Below, one piece after another: positions 24,035-35,234 of a stretch of 64,000 bases of DNA. A model generated the notes under the pieces. It was given only the letters and a program-made list of their open reading frames with translations. It searched no databases and was not told the DNA's origin. A program made the position numbers and the translations under genes. Each line of letters starts with the position of its first letter. The stretch's first letter is position 1. The stretch is from Paraescarpia echinospica (Eukaryota; Annelida; Polychaeta; Sabellida; Siboglinidae). Where the stretch lies: NCBI GenBank assembly GCA_020002185.1, contig CM034531.1, positions 88,119,046 to 88,183,045 on the forward strand, read 5' to 3'.

Positions 24035-25173
24035 CTAGTTCCGCACCAAGGTTGCTAGCGTGATATGCTGATTACACAAAAAACGTGTACGGAAAAAACG
24101 ATCAAATTTATTACAACGCATTGTAGTACCAGTAATGATCAATTCAGTTTTATTTGCATTTAATTTCAACTTGCTGTTTATCATCCGGTGGAAGATGTGT
24201 TGAAGACAATCACTAAGTTGGCTAATTCGTATCCGGGGTAACCAGCGAAATGTAGATCTGAGTATCGTCAGCATAAATATGATGATCCAAGTTATGTCTT
24301 TGTATAACAGAGCTTAGTGGCGTGGTGTAAAGAGTAAAAAGCAAATACCCATGACCAGAACCCTAGGGAACACCGAATAAAGTTGGCAGGGCACCGAAAA
24401 ATAGTTACCAAACTTTAAAGTTTGGTATCTATCAGTTAGGCACGAAGAAAACTTGTTTAGACGTGTAGCAGATATGCCATACGACATTAATAAGCGTTCA
24501 ATGAGAATGATGTGATCAAGTGTGTCAAAAGCGGCAGATATATCTAGTAAGGTAAGTGCAGACACTTTTATTATTATTTATAATATATGTTATTAATCCC
24601 GTTAATGTATCGAGACATGCTTCCAGCACTTTTGTTGGAATTGGAATCAAGGTCAAAAGAAGAAGACATAAGTATTTTCCCAACTTCAACTGTTGCAGGT
24701 TCAAATGATACACGAAGATAATTTACTTGTGGAAAATCCACATTGACATTACCTAATATATGGCCTGGGAAAGCAGTACGAATAATGTTGATTTTATTAT
24801 TAAAGTGACTAAAGAATGAGTCTCGTTGAGGCTTAATTGATACATGATCAGGTAGCGAAGGAACAGGCCGTCTATGTAGAATGTTATTGATGCAATTCCA
24901 TAACTGACGTGGATTATCATACTTATTTATGACCATATTTGTATACTACTCTGATTTAGCTTTGGTTATTTGTCTGTTACAGAGGTGACATTGCTTAGCA
25001 TATTGCGACCTGTCTAAAGACATGCGTGATTTGCGCCATATAAGCTCTAAATAACGACGATGCCTTTTATATAGTATAATTTCGGAAGTCATCCCTGGAG
25101 CAGGTGGCCTTTCTGACGCACATTTGGAATGTATAGGTGAATGCTTGTTAATAATACAGCGGCTAAGGGACAT
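24035..25173 (-). pseudogene. LINE fragment: RT domain pieces
   Basis: In minus order: a linker region (24946-25173), the segment before RT (24574-24936; KYDNPRQLWNCINNIL and DNVSIKPQ-like text), RT motif LLDISAAFDTLDH (24314-24565; palm A, catalytic Asp) and the post-palm stretch INSKLKLNANKTELIITG (24035-24274). GVPQGS is degraded and YADD is not intact. The order is that of CR1/L2-type LINE ORF2, with deletions and frame changes. No endonuclease remains. Confidence 0.7.
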
Positions 25174-25284
25174 GATTGTGCACTTTTTGACAAAAACATG
25201 AAAATTTGCACATGTGTAAATTATGCTATATATAATAATTTCAAGCTAGATACCCATCGCTGTCGAAATGATACTTAGCTACCA

Positions 25285-25606
25285 TCTTGATTTTAAAAAT
25301 GGCCGCCACGGAAATCCAGTATCCAGTTATATCAGCTACTAAACAATATAGAAACATGATCTTGGTGTCCAAGCCAACATGTCCAGGGTCAAGGATTCCA
25401 TTTCAGTCATGTGCAGTATCCAAGGATGACGGCCATATTGAAATGCAAGATGGCCGCCACGGAAATCCGTTATCCAGATATCTCAGCTTCTAAACAACAT
25501 TCAAACATGTTATTTGTGTCTAAACCAACATTTTCAGGGTCAAGGAATTCATTTCTATATACGTTAAATCATCAGATGACGGCCGTATTGAAATTCAAGA
25601 AGACTG
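25285..25606 (+). repeat. 151-bp tandem repeat, about two copies
   Basis: The motif ggccgccacggaaatcc recurs at 25301 and 25452, and the rest of the unit (ccaacat..caggg.. tcaagga..ttcattt; gatgacggcc.tattgaaat) is repeated with moderate divergence. The period is 151 bp with a little over two units. The open frames across it are by-products. Confidence 0.8.
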
Positions 25607-25654
25607 CCCTGCGTATGTGTTTAACGAACATAATTGTAACGCCTCTTGAGGTTG

Positions 25655-25715
25655 AGGAATCCATATGGGTTTTATATATGAGGTTGAGGAATCCATATGA
25701 GGTTCATATATGAAT
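25655..25715. repeat. Short tandem duplication
   Basis: The sequence gaggttgaggaatccatatg with a following tatatatga is repeated with a period of about 37 bp. Confidence 0.6.
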
Positions 25716-26172
25716 ATGTATGTATGAGTATGTAATTTTTTGTTGACAGTTTTTTTCTGAGCTATATTGTGAACAATAGGATAAATAGCAGTGCATATAT
25801 GTCATTGGCTAAGAATGGACAACACAAATTGTTACATTTCAAGTTCAGGTCAGCGATATGGAAAACATACTCAACATCGTGTTAACAACACGTCTTGAGT
25901 TTAATTGGCAATTTACGAGTGTACTTTTTTGTGCAGAAACCACAACATGTGTTCTCAGCAATAACACTAGGCCGATGTCAATATCAAATAAATCACCCAC
26001 AAAGAGTGACGTTGTGCTGTAAGTTTAATAGAAGTCTGCAATCCTGGGAGAATTGGAAGTTGACTGGGCTATATATATATCACATGTATCTAGATGGAGT
26101 TGGAAGGTAGAGTTTAAATTGCCAATTAAAAACTCAACGAAGCATAAATGTACTTCAGTCTGGCATACAAAA
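25716..26172. other. No gene recognised
   Basis: AT-rich sequence. The plus-strand frame at 25895-26110 has no recognisable motif. Confidence 0.35.
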
Positions 26173-26587
26173 CTACTTTGCTAAATAAATATCATCATTA
26201 GTGTCAACATTTAAACATTTGTGTACTTTATCAATCGTTGAAATACCCGCGTATATGCAGATTCCGAGTACAAACTTAGTCATGGACAAAACTATGTAAT
26301 GCAAACGGAATACACTATTCAGGGCACATGGATATATAGTAGAGCAGATATGCGGACGAAACGACAGAAAAACACCAATGATGACAAGGAACACAATCAG
26401 ACTGACTGGCGTACCAAACATAATACTTCTCATCATCGCAGATTGCTCCATACCTCGACACAAATGTGTGAGCAGTGCATATAGTCCAATGTGGATGTAA
26501 TGTATAATATACATTACATCCCAGTTGGCAACTGCCGGAAGAGTATACCCATTTCGTTCCATTGCAACCCATGCCATTATCAACGAT
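26173..26587 (-). CDS. Possible terminal exon of a multi-pass membrane protein
   Basis: A minus-strand open stretch of about 137 codons follows an AG acceptor (cacag, exon from 26587) and ends at TAG (26173-26175). It contains three clearly hydrophobic segments of transmembrane length: one around YIIHYIHIGLYALL, one around VSLIVFLVIIGVFLSF and one around SMTKFVLGICIYAGI. The tail is short and polar. I do not recognise the family. No upstream exon is evident in the window, so this could be the last exon of a gene lying to the right, a degraded copy, or a chance frame. Confidence 0.3.
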
Positions 26588-26599
26588 CTGTGATATCGG

Positions 26600-27117
26600 A
26601 AACATTAATGTTATAATATAATAACCTATGCATTTATATATATATATATATATATATGTTGGAATGTTTTGGTTAAATTACATTAGATTGCATTAGCATT
26701 TTCAATGTCTGCTATCGGAACAATATGTATGTAAAAAGTTGTTTAAATGGTATCTGCTTTTGTATTACGTACTGTTACTTTCAATATCTTGCTTTGCTAT
26801 TTGCAGTATTCTCTATATGATTTTGTTTAATCTCTTAGCGCAATTTGTCACTCATTTGTGTCGTGACTCGTTTTCTGTTTAATGTTTACTTATTTTCCAC
26901 ACGACTTTTTATTTGTTAGAATATAATAACTTTTTTTCATTTTTTTTCATTTATATATGTTGGAAATGTGTTGGTTAGAATGCACTAGAATTCATTAGCT
27001 CCTACCACTAGAAATACAGTTTTATTCTGAAGTTTTTTTCTCGGGCCATCTTGTCAAATGGTCCTGATGTTTTTTGTAGTACATCGCCTTTTTTGTATTT
27101 TTTTCTAAACATAATCT
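26600..27117. other. AT-rich spacer with TA microsatellite
   Basis: TA dinucleotide tract at about 26636-26657, followed by very T-rich DNA. I see nothing coding. Confidence 0.4.
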
Positions 27118-27364
27118 ATGTTTTCTCTCTCTGACACTTTACGTAGCTATTTATCATGCACCGCTTTAGCTTTACATGAACAAAATATAACTATTAGTAA
27201 AAAATATCTAGTAACTCAAGCACTAAAGGCACACACTCTTACTAAAACATTTATGCACATTGAAAATATGCTGATCTCATTAAAATGTAAAATACACTTA
27301 AATGATAACCCTACGAAACCTTTCTCCCATTTACAGGTGGTATTACAAATAATTGTCTAAATAA

Positions 27365-27688
27365 TATTCTAAACATTAGTAATACCGTTGATGAAAATAA
27401 TGAAGTGCCAACAATACGCAGATCGTCATATTATAATTTAAAAAAAAAAAATTTACTTCTCCAAAACAATAATAAACATTTCACTATCCTAAACTCAAAT
27501 ATACAGTCCATTAACGCAAAGTTTAGTGATCTCGATGCATTTGTAAATTACTTATCTTCCTTAAATTTTAAAAGTTAGCATAATATGTCTCTAAGAGAGC
27601 AGGCTATCTAATAATGATGACTTATCACTAATTCAATTAAATGGATATGACTGTATATCCCAAGGAAAAAGTTGCAGCACTAAAGGGG
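27365..27688 (+). pseudogene. AT-rich LINE, 5' half of endonuclease (interrupted)
   Basis: Plus-strand translation gives LNSNIQSINAKFSDLDAFV, the N-terminal motif of an APE-type LINE endonuclease, then (after a shift) LNGYDCISQGKSCSTKG, which breaks off at 27688. The reading resumes at 32.69 kb with GGLKIYIDKQFDYEVK, so this LINE was split by the 4,999-bp insertion between. Frameshifts near 27.58 kb show that it was already decaying. Confidence 0.65.
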
Positions 27689-27899
27689 TGTCACAAAATC
27701 GAGTGTAAGTATTAATACATTAATAAATTGGCGGTACCCGATTTGACATAGCAAGTTATAGGTTCAGGTGCACTAGGATTCGGAGTGAACGAGAGACATA
27801 ACGTGACATCAGATATGTATGTACGAGAAGCCAACTGACATTCCCATTTAATACACCAACAATAAACAAAAGCGGTTCAGTGATAGTTGACCAACCGTT

Positions 27900-28570
27900 A
27901 CTCTGCTATGACATTATATTTATAACACCATACATTGTACTCAACGAGTATGCATCCAAATACGAAATTACATGGGAGACAATTTAAACAGCTGGTCACT
28001 TACATGAAGACGGGTATACACCGTTGTAAGTCTATGAACTGTAACCAATGAATGTCTCGTGATGTGCGAATGTCTACGTTCGCATCGCCATCCGTCGCGT
28101 TCGACGAGATGTCAGGACGAAGTCGAAAGTCGCTCGGCGTTCGGCGAACGAATTCACGTAGATGAAAGTAGGCGACTCGGGCGATCAAGTAGACGGTAGA
28201 TTTGCTTTGTCGATCCCACGCGATTCACCAGGCGACAACACGGAAACGATGTCACGACTTCGGCGATGTCGAGAAGGTCTGTCACGGAGTCGGTGTTACG
28301 ACAGCTAGCAGACGAAACGGTGGTGGCCTTGCATTCGAAGATCACATAAAAACGGAACTGCAATCGGTTATTGCTCAGTCTTCTTCAACGCGTGAGAAGT
28401 GCAGCTTCTCACAACTAATCAGTACTGTTGAAATCGTAGAAGTATTTACTACAGGCGTTGGGCGGACACACGTTTCAGCCCAATTCCTGGAGACGAGAGT
28501 GCAACACTTTCTTCTGCTCAAATGTTCGTCTGGCCACGAATGGCCGTCCGGCCCTTATATAACTTGACGA
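27900..28570 (-). promoter_or_regulatory. CpG-rich block with a TATA-like site (tentative)
   Basis: Within the insertion, this block is markedly richer in CpG than its surroundings. Read on the minus strand it begins with TTATATAAGGGCCGGACGGC near 28565, followed by a 21-nt hairpin (gtgagaag ctgca cttctcac, near 28393-28413). It looks like a promoter of a mobile element or a solo LTR. No product can be assigned. Confidence 0.3.
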
Positions 28571-29253
28571 CCGGAAGTTAGTCTGACCAATTACAACACT
28601 TAATACAAATTAAAATCACTTCAAAAACTGGCTCCCGAAACCATTCACACTTCAAAGCAATCCATTCAACTTGCTGAGTTTAAAATAGATTTTGCGAGCT
28701 AAACATATGGCTATATGTGTCGAGTCCTAACGAAATGAGTCACATGTACAAATTTGAGTTATATATACATTTGGAAAGAGCATACAATCAGCTTTAATAA
28801 GGTACATATATTGTTGGCGTAGCGTAATCCTAGCTGTAGTTATGTCACAATGAACACACATGGGGTAGACATGTTCAAACTGAGAAAAAACCGTTTGAAG
28901 TTTTGGTACGTTTACTGAAAAATACCAGTTACCATGAACGGATTTCTTTGAAATTCTGCACCCTCTTAGATAGTGATATCCTTTTAAGTATCTGAAAATA
29001 TGAACAAAATGTATTGGATATTAAAAAGTTATGAGCAAAAGACTTGTCCATGTATACTAGTGGAGTGGTATGTTTTTACGAATTTTACAGCATACACAAA
29101 AACAGTCTGGTCTGTCGGGTAAATGCATTTATTGATAAACTGACACTGTTCTAATAAGTGAAGCTCATTGCTACAAACAAAAACAAAATAAAATTGCAAA
29201 AGAAAACTGTTGCAAGTGTATATGACTCACAAAACCAGTCAGTGAGTTTATTC

Positions 29254-31688
29254 TCATTTTTTCACACTGGCACCACCACGACCCCTGCCAGCATTGCCAT
29301 GTCCCCTGCCAGGACTACCACGTCCCCTGCGAGCACTGCCACGAGTTCTCAGATGCCTGGGATGGCGAGGACGGCGACCTTGGCCACGTACACCTCCTTT
29401 GCGTGGTGTGGATGCGACAGCATCGGGAGCTGTGGAGGGCCCCGCCACGGGGGCAGTAGATGGCCCCGCCACAGGTGCATCCTCCATCTCAGGGGGGCTT
29501 GGACACAGCACGTCCTTCACAAATGGACGAATGTTTGTGTGGAGGTAGTGTTGGCGGTCGTAACTGAGGTCGGGTGGCTTGATGGCGACTGGTGGTGCAG
29601 AAGGCAGCAAGGCATCGCTGCCCACCAGCAACTCGAAGTGCTCTTCGGGGCTGCTGCATGTTGTCTTTACAAAGACCACGTCAGGGCTGGCTGCATCAAA
29701 CCTGTGAACAGTGTTTAACACAGTTTAATTGTTGATCATCTTTCACTGCATACAGGCATAATGTCATAACAGGCAAATGTTTTCCTTGCTTTTATATTAG
29801 ACAAACACAAAAAAGATGGATGCCAAACATCAATCTATCAGCCGTGCATACATGGGTCAAGTAACACAATTATATGAGTCAAGTAACACAATTATTGTAA
29901 TCATGTAAATAAAGTAACGATAAACAAACATTTTCTTATGAACACACCAACTCACCTATGACGAGAACCCTTTATGTAAAGCTTTATTTAGCATTCATAG
30001 CATTTATTTCCTTTAATTTTCTGTTACTATACGACTGATATTGGGGATACTACTGGAATAAATAGATAGCATTGAATGTACCTGAAATGAAAGTACTTCT
30101 TGATACCTGGCAGTGCCTTGAAGTGGGGACGGAGGTGTGCTTGCCAGTCTGCCACATGGACGAGGGTAGTGCTGTTTTCTTTGCTAACCAACTGGGTGGA
30201 ATTCAGACAGGCGCTCCCATTCACCACAGACTCGAGCTCAGTCAGCGACGATATTGCGTGGCGTTTGAATGCCCGCTTGAGAAGCCCAAAGCAAGCGTCA
30301 GGGGCAAACTTTGAGTGCCCCACAAGTAGAAAGCTGAGTGTGATGGACTGGTGGAGACCAATGACGACCCTCCATGCACAATACCACAGGACAAAACGGT
30401 TCTTGTTTTGCACAGTGAAGGTCGGCAGTGGTCTCACCCAGTCCAAAACACTCAAAAAAGTAGTGTAGGTAGGACACAACAGCGTTCGACCCCTTCGAAA
30501 TGAGATGGGCCTCATCAGTCAGGAAGTTCACCTGCTTCGGGAGCCCTTCACTGCATACCCCAAATATGCCACACTTCCTAGGAACCAGGAAGTACACGGG
30601 GCCTGGCTGGAGAGGGTCACTCGGCAGGTGAACTTGCTGCGCAAAGTCGAAACTGTAGTGCATCGAGATCTGTCGGCTGCAGGGAGCACTCCTGCTGAAC
30701 TCCACCAGTTTCAGCTCGCTGCAGGTCTGCTTGGCAGCTGTCACCATCCCGTTGTAGAATGTCCTGGCCATGTCAACAACTCGCAGGTGTTCCTGTGAAA
30801 TGTGAGCAGCTATGGCAAGCACGTCCGCAAACGGCAAATATAATTTTATATGCATTTATAAAAAGGCCAATCATATTAGTCCATTGCCTTGTTATGACGC
30901 GCATTAAAACACATTGCCATGCCATGCAATATAATTTTATGTCCCTTTGAAATGCGTAAAGAATCTGTTTTTTTAAGAGTTACACCAAAAACATTATTGT
31001 AGACACAAGTGGAAATTTAGACTACATTAATAATAATAAGAAGAAATTAATAAACTTATCCTACTATCACTCAGTGCCAGTGGTGTATTAGTATGTCTGA
31101 CATCATTCCTCCACATCACAGAAAGTCACAACTTTAATTTATTCTTTATATCAAGCCCTGACTAACACCAGTTTAATGAAACTCATATCAGCATAGTCTA
31201 TTAGGCTTCGTTATAGTAACAATCTAATTAATTATTAATCTGTCACGATCTCACCCTGATGGTCTGATAACGAGCACATGCATTCACCCAAATACAATCA
31301 TGACAATGGCTTGTGCCACTGCTCATATAAATATAACGAACCACAGACAGTGAGCCGACATTCAAATAATAATTTCATATTGTCTATAATATACACACTT
31401 CGATAGCATGCATACCTGAAACTTTGGCCAGTTCTTCGTCCACCGAATCAAAAACTATGTCCTCAGACTCGGCAGCCACTTCCATGGCATCGTCGAAGTC
31501 GTTCCTTCGGTCATCAAAATGGTCATCCTCCAAACTTCTGAATCTGTGTCTGGTTCGTCACCCTTGCCACACATGTACTCCTCCAACAAATTATCGATCT
31601 TTTCTCTATCGGAATCCGCCACATTGCAATTAATCAACCTCGCTAACTCGAGCGCCATTTTTAAAGGGACTGACAAAGAAAGCCCCAA
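29254..31688 (-). pseudogene. Decayed intron-containing transposase-like gene
   Basis: Exon pieces on the minus strand. N-terminus at 31688-31416: MALELARLINCNV, an acidic stretch, a frameshift near 31.54 kb, then FDSVDEELAKVS and a GTATGC donor. Core at about 30804-30082: MHYSFDFAQQVHLPS, PRKCGIFGVC, QVNFLTDEAH, YLHYFFE and, after a frameshift near 30.42 kb that damages the expected HADNC..QNK site, QNKNRFVLWYCAWRV, LVGHSKFAPD and LPGIKKYFHFR. The donor GTACAT joins the acceptor cacag at 29708 in frame, giving HFRFDAASPDVVF. The C-terminus (29254-29707) is Pro-rich, then Arg/Gly-rich. The core resembles a multi-copy invertebrate family with an RNase-H-like D..D pattern; I think it corresponds to a Pfam domain of unknown function (possibly DUF7869, from memory). 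At least two frameshifts make it a pseudogene. Confidence 0.55.
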
Positions 31689-31739
31689 TGCGCATGCACC
31701 GCAGCAGCACAGCCAATGACAGCAATAGCATTAGTCACG

Positions 31740-32680
31740 CGGCTAGCAACAAGGCGTCGAATGTTTACATCATAGCTCGCACGTCAAGCCCTCATATTGG
31801 CTAAATTCAAACCAGGTCAAGGCGACCTCACTATATTTAGAAAGACGTCATCCAGCGCTCTGTGGCCGTATCAAAATGTTGAGGGACAGCCCACAATTTC
31901 CGCGAAAAACTGCGTTACAAATGTTGCGTTTTCGGCTTTGTTTTAGCGAATTCATGCATGACACAGCTATCGGAAAACTACTCTATAAACAGCAAATAAA
32001 CGCACATTTAACACAAATAACGACATCAGTCGATAATATACATATTAAGGACCAAGTTTATTGAAAAAACGCACAATTATTAATGTTGCGGTTGCAACAC
32101 ATTTTGGCATTTCTTGACGTTCGACAAATCTGTACATCCGACTAATTTCGTCAGGACTCGTCACATATAAGTGCTCATTCAATGTTTAACTTACGTGAAT
32201 TATTTACATAATTAATATCACTGGATTCCCTGTATCGATCCGGATACCACAATATTCATCGTACATTCCAACTCTCATGAATTAATCCATAATTTTAATA
32301 AAACACGCACTCTATTCATAAGCTACGTGTGACCCTAGTGTTTTTCACACCTACATTTCTGTAAACAACTTTTATAAGTTCATAATATAATCTTTTTATA
32401 ACCACAACATAAGTAGTTTGACAGGTCACCATATTACCAGTCATGATAAATAATTTCTACAGGTACCAAAATTGGTATACCTAACCGTAGAACTATAATT
32501 AGTGGTGTACGCTACAAATGAAATTAATTAAATCTGAATCGTCGGCAGTTAAAACTTTACACGCCTTAATCGCCAGAGGGCACCCAATACATACCAGAGA
32601 TGACAGCACTATCCCATCAACCATACTTTGAATACAAAACCACTGTTCTAAAGCCTGATTAAATTCTACACAAACCACTT
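31740..32680. other. 5' flank of the transposase-like gene
   Basis: AT-rich right-hand part of the insertion, between the N-terminal exon of the minus-strand gene and the right inverted end. No other gene is recognised; the plus frame at 31876-32064 has no motif. Confidence 0.35.
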
Positions 32681-32692
32681 TGTGACAAGGAG

Positions 32693-34234
32693 GATTAAAA
32701 ATATATATAGATAAACAGTTTGATTATGAAGTAAAGATTAAATTAAATATGTATGAACAATGGGAGGGACAAATAATACAAGTAAATGGAGGAGGCTTAC
32801 CACAGACAGTCACTATAGGAAATATATACCGACCTCCAAGGCCTTTATCTGAAAATTTAACGAATTTATAAATTAATACAACAATGGTCATATCATCTAT
32901 GCAACATCATCAAAACAACAACCTTATTCTTGCAGGGGACTACAATAGAAATATGCTAAAAATAAACAAGCAACAACACTGTAGCAATTTCTTTGACAGG
33001 TTAACTTCATTTAGTCTCTTCCCCCAAATTACTCTTCCTACAACGTTCACAACATGTACTGGTACACTTACTGATAATTTTTTTGGTAATTTAACAAAGC
33101 ATATTTTGCAATGTACAGCAGGAATATATTTTTTTAAATGTATGATCATCAACCATATTTTATGCTTATGTACACTGCTATAAAAGAGGAATATACTACA
33201 AAATGTATACGAGTTAATGTAGAAAATAAAGAGGCTATGTGAAAAGTCAAAAATTATATAATCTCTTCTGAAATACATAACAAATTAGATACAAGTTCAA
33301 ATGCTGATCCAAACCATAATTATAACATTATCATCAATGAAATAAATCAAGCTAAAAATAAATATATGACTAGCAAATTAGTGAAATTTTATAAATATAA
33401 ACATAAAAAATCGACATGGATAACTCAAGGCTTGCTAACCTCAATAAGATACAGACACAAACTTTACAAATAATTAAAAATCACAAACGCTGAATATTCT
33501 GAATATGGCATATTATTGATTAATCTAAAAACATAAAATAGTATTTTGAAAAGATGTTTTCGCAAAGCAAAGCAATCATGTAATAACTCAACTGGATAAG
33601 GATGAAATACCCATTAATATTTACCTAGATATTTCCAAAGCCTTTCATACCATTGACCATTTAATTTTAATTGACAAATTGAAATATTATGGTATACATG
33701 GAACAAATCTGAACTTATTCAGCAGTTACCTAACAAATCGTAAACAATATACGGAAATTGACAATATCAAATCAAACATGTTATCAATAACAACAGGTGT
33801 ACCACAAGGCTCAATCTTAGGACCCCTGTTATTTATCATATATATCAATGATTTTGCAATAAAATGTTTAATTTCATAATTTATGCTGATGATACAACTC
33901 TATCAAGTACACTAAACACTTTCAGCGATAACATACATCACGAAAAAATATAAACTTTAATAAATAAAGAACGTTTTAAAATAAATTAATGGCTCAAAAT
34001 AAATAAATTATCGCTAAACATAGCAAAATCTAAATACATGACATTTCAAAAGGCAAACAAAATATACATACACTTACTTTGAAGATAGACAATGTAAATA
34101 TTGAACAAGTCAAAGAATTAACTTTTTTGGGTTTAGTTATAGATACAAATCTAAATTGGAAAAAGCACCAAAAAAATATATAAAATGCTTGTTCCAAAAA
34201 AATTACATTTTAAATAAATTGAAACATGTGTTAC
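32693..34234 (+). pseudogene. AT-rich LINE, rest of endonuclease and RT (runs into gap)
   Basis: Continuation of the LINE interrupted at 27688. Endonuclease: FDYEVKIKLNMYEQWEG, IGNIYRPPRP, then at 32884-33183 LILAGDYNRN (GDxN-type motif) and an SDHxP-like loop corrupted at 33.14 kb. RT: IYLDISKAFHTIDH (palm A Asp, near 33.63 kb), TTGVPQGSILGPLLF and YINDFAI in 33679-33879, then a corrupted YADDTT-like stretch near 33.88 kb. The thumb-like FLGLVIDTNLNWK motif lies near 34.13 kb. Frameshifts and stops are frequent. Third codon positions are strongly A/T. The element disappears into the assembly gap. Confidence 0.75.
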
Positions 34235-35234
34235 NNNNNNNNNNNNNNNNNNNNNNNNNNNNNNNNNNNNNNNNNNNNNNNNNNNNNNNNNNNNNNNNNN
34301 NNNNNNNNNNNNNNNNNNNNNNNNNNNNNNNNNNNNNNNNNNNNNNNNNNNNNNNNNNNNNNNNNNNNNNNNNNNNNNNNNNNNNNNNNNNNNNNNNNNN
34401 NNNNNNNNNNNNNNNNNNNNNNNNNNNNNNNNNNNNNNNNNNNNNNNNNNNNNNNNNNNNNNNNNNNNNNNNNNNNNNNNNNNNNNNNNNNNNNNNNNNN
34501 NNNNNNNNNNNNNNNNNNNNNNNNNNNNNNNNNNNNNNNNNNNNNNNNNNNNNNNNNNNNNNNNNNNNNNNNNNNNNNNNNNNNNNNNNNNNNNNNNNNN
34601 NNNNNNNNNNNNNNNNNNNNNNNNNNNNNNNNNNNNNNNNNNNNNNNNNNNNNNNNNNNNNNNNNNNNNNNNNNNNNNNNNNNNNNNNNNNNNNNNNNNN
34701 NNNNNNNNNNNNNNNNNNNNNNNNNNNNNNNNNNNNNNNNNNNNNNNNNNNNNNNNNNNNNNNNNNNNNNNNNNNNNNNNNNNNNNNNNNNNNNNNNNNN
34801 NNNNNNNNNNNNNNNNNNNNNNNNNNNNNNNNNNNNNNNNNNNNNNNNNNNNNNNNNNNNNNNNNNNNNNNNNNNNNNNNNNNNNNNNNNNNNNNNNNNN
34901 NNNNNNNNNNNNNNNNNNNNNNNNNNNNNNNNNNNNNNNNNNNNNNNNNNNNNNNNNNNNNNNNNNNNNNNNNNNNNNNNNNNNNNNNNNNNNNNNNNNN
35001 NNNNNNNNNNNNNNNNNNNNNNNNNNNNNNNNNNNNNNNNNNNNNNNNNNNNNNNNNNNNNNNNNNNNNNNNNNNNNNNNNNNNNNNNNNNNNNNNNNNN
35101 NNNNNNNNNNNNNNNNNNNNNNNNNNNNNNNNNNNNNNNNNNNNNNNNNNNNNNNNNNNNNNNNNNNNNNNNNNNNNNNNNNNNNNNNNNNNNNNNNNNN
35201 NNNNNNNNNNNNNNNNNNNNNNNNNNNNNNNNNN
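34235..35234. other. Assembly gap, 1,000 N
   Basis: A run of exactly 1,000 N, a conventional gap size, so the true distance is unknown. Open frames of 348-654 codons that cross it are artefacts of translating N. Both flanks are LINE sequence (plus on the left, minus on the right). Confidence 1.

Larger units (their letters stand above)
27684..32692. mobile_element. 4,999-bp insertion with inverted ends inside a LINE
   Basis: The insertion runs 27689-32687. Its ends are perfect 9-bp inverted repeats, TGTCACAAA at the left and TTTGTGACA at the right. It is flanked by the 5-bp direct repeat AGGGG (27684-27688) and AGGAG (32688-32692). Removing the insert and one flanking repeat restores the LINE endonuclease frame as TKGGLKIYID, which independently supports the boundaries. 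Inside, on the minus strand, is a decayed intron-containing transposase-like gene (29.25-31.69 kb). TG...CA ends with a 5-bp duplication also occur in LTR elements, but no long terminal direct repeats or reverse transcriptase are seen. The class is therefore left open. A second nested insertion (for example at 27.9-28.6 kb) is possible. Confidence 0.6.

Noticed and set aside
29158..29718. 186-codon plus-strand frame
   Set aside because: Antisense shadow of the Arg/Gly-rich C-terminal exon of the minus-strand transposase-like gene.
27689..32687. LTR retrotransposon on the basis of TG...CA ends and a 5-bp duplication
   Set aside because: No long direct terminal repeats, gag or RT are seen inside; the coding content is transposase-like.
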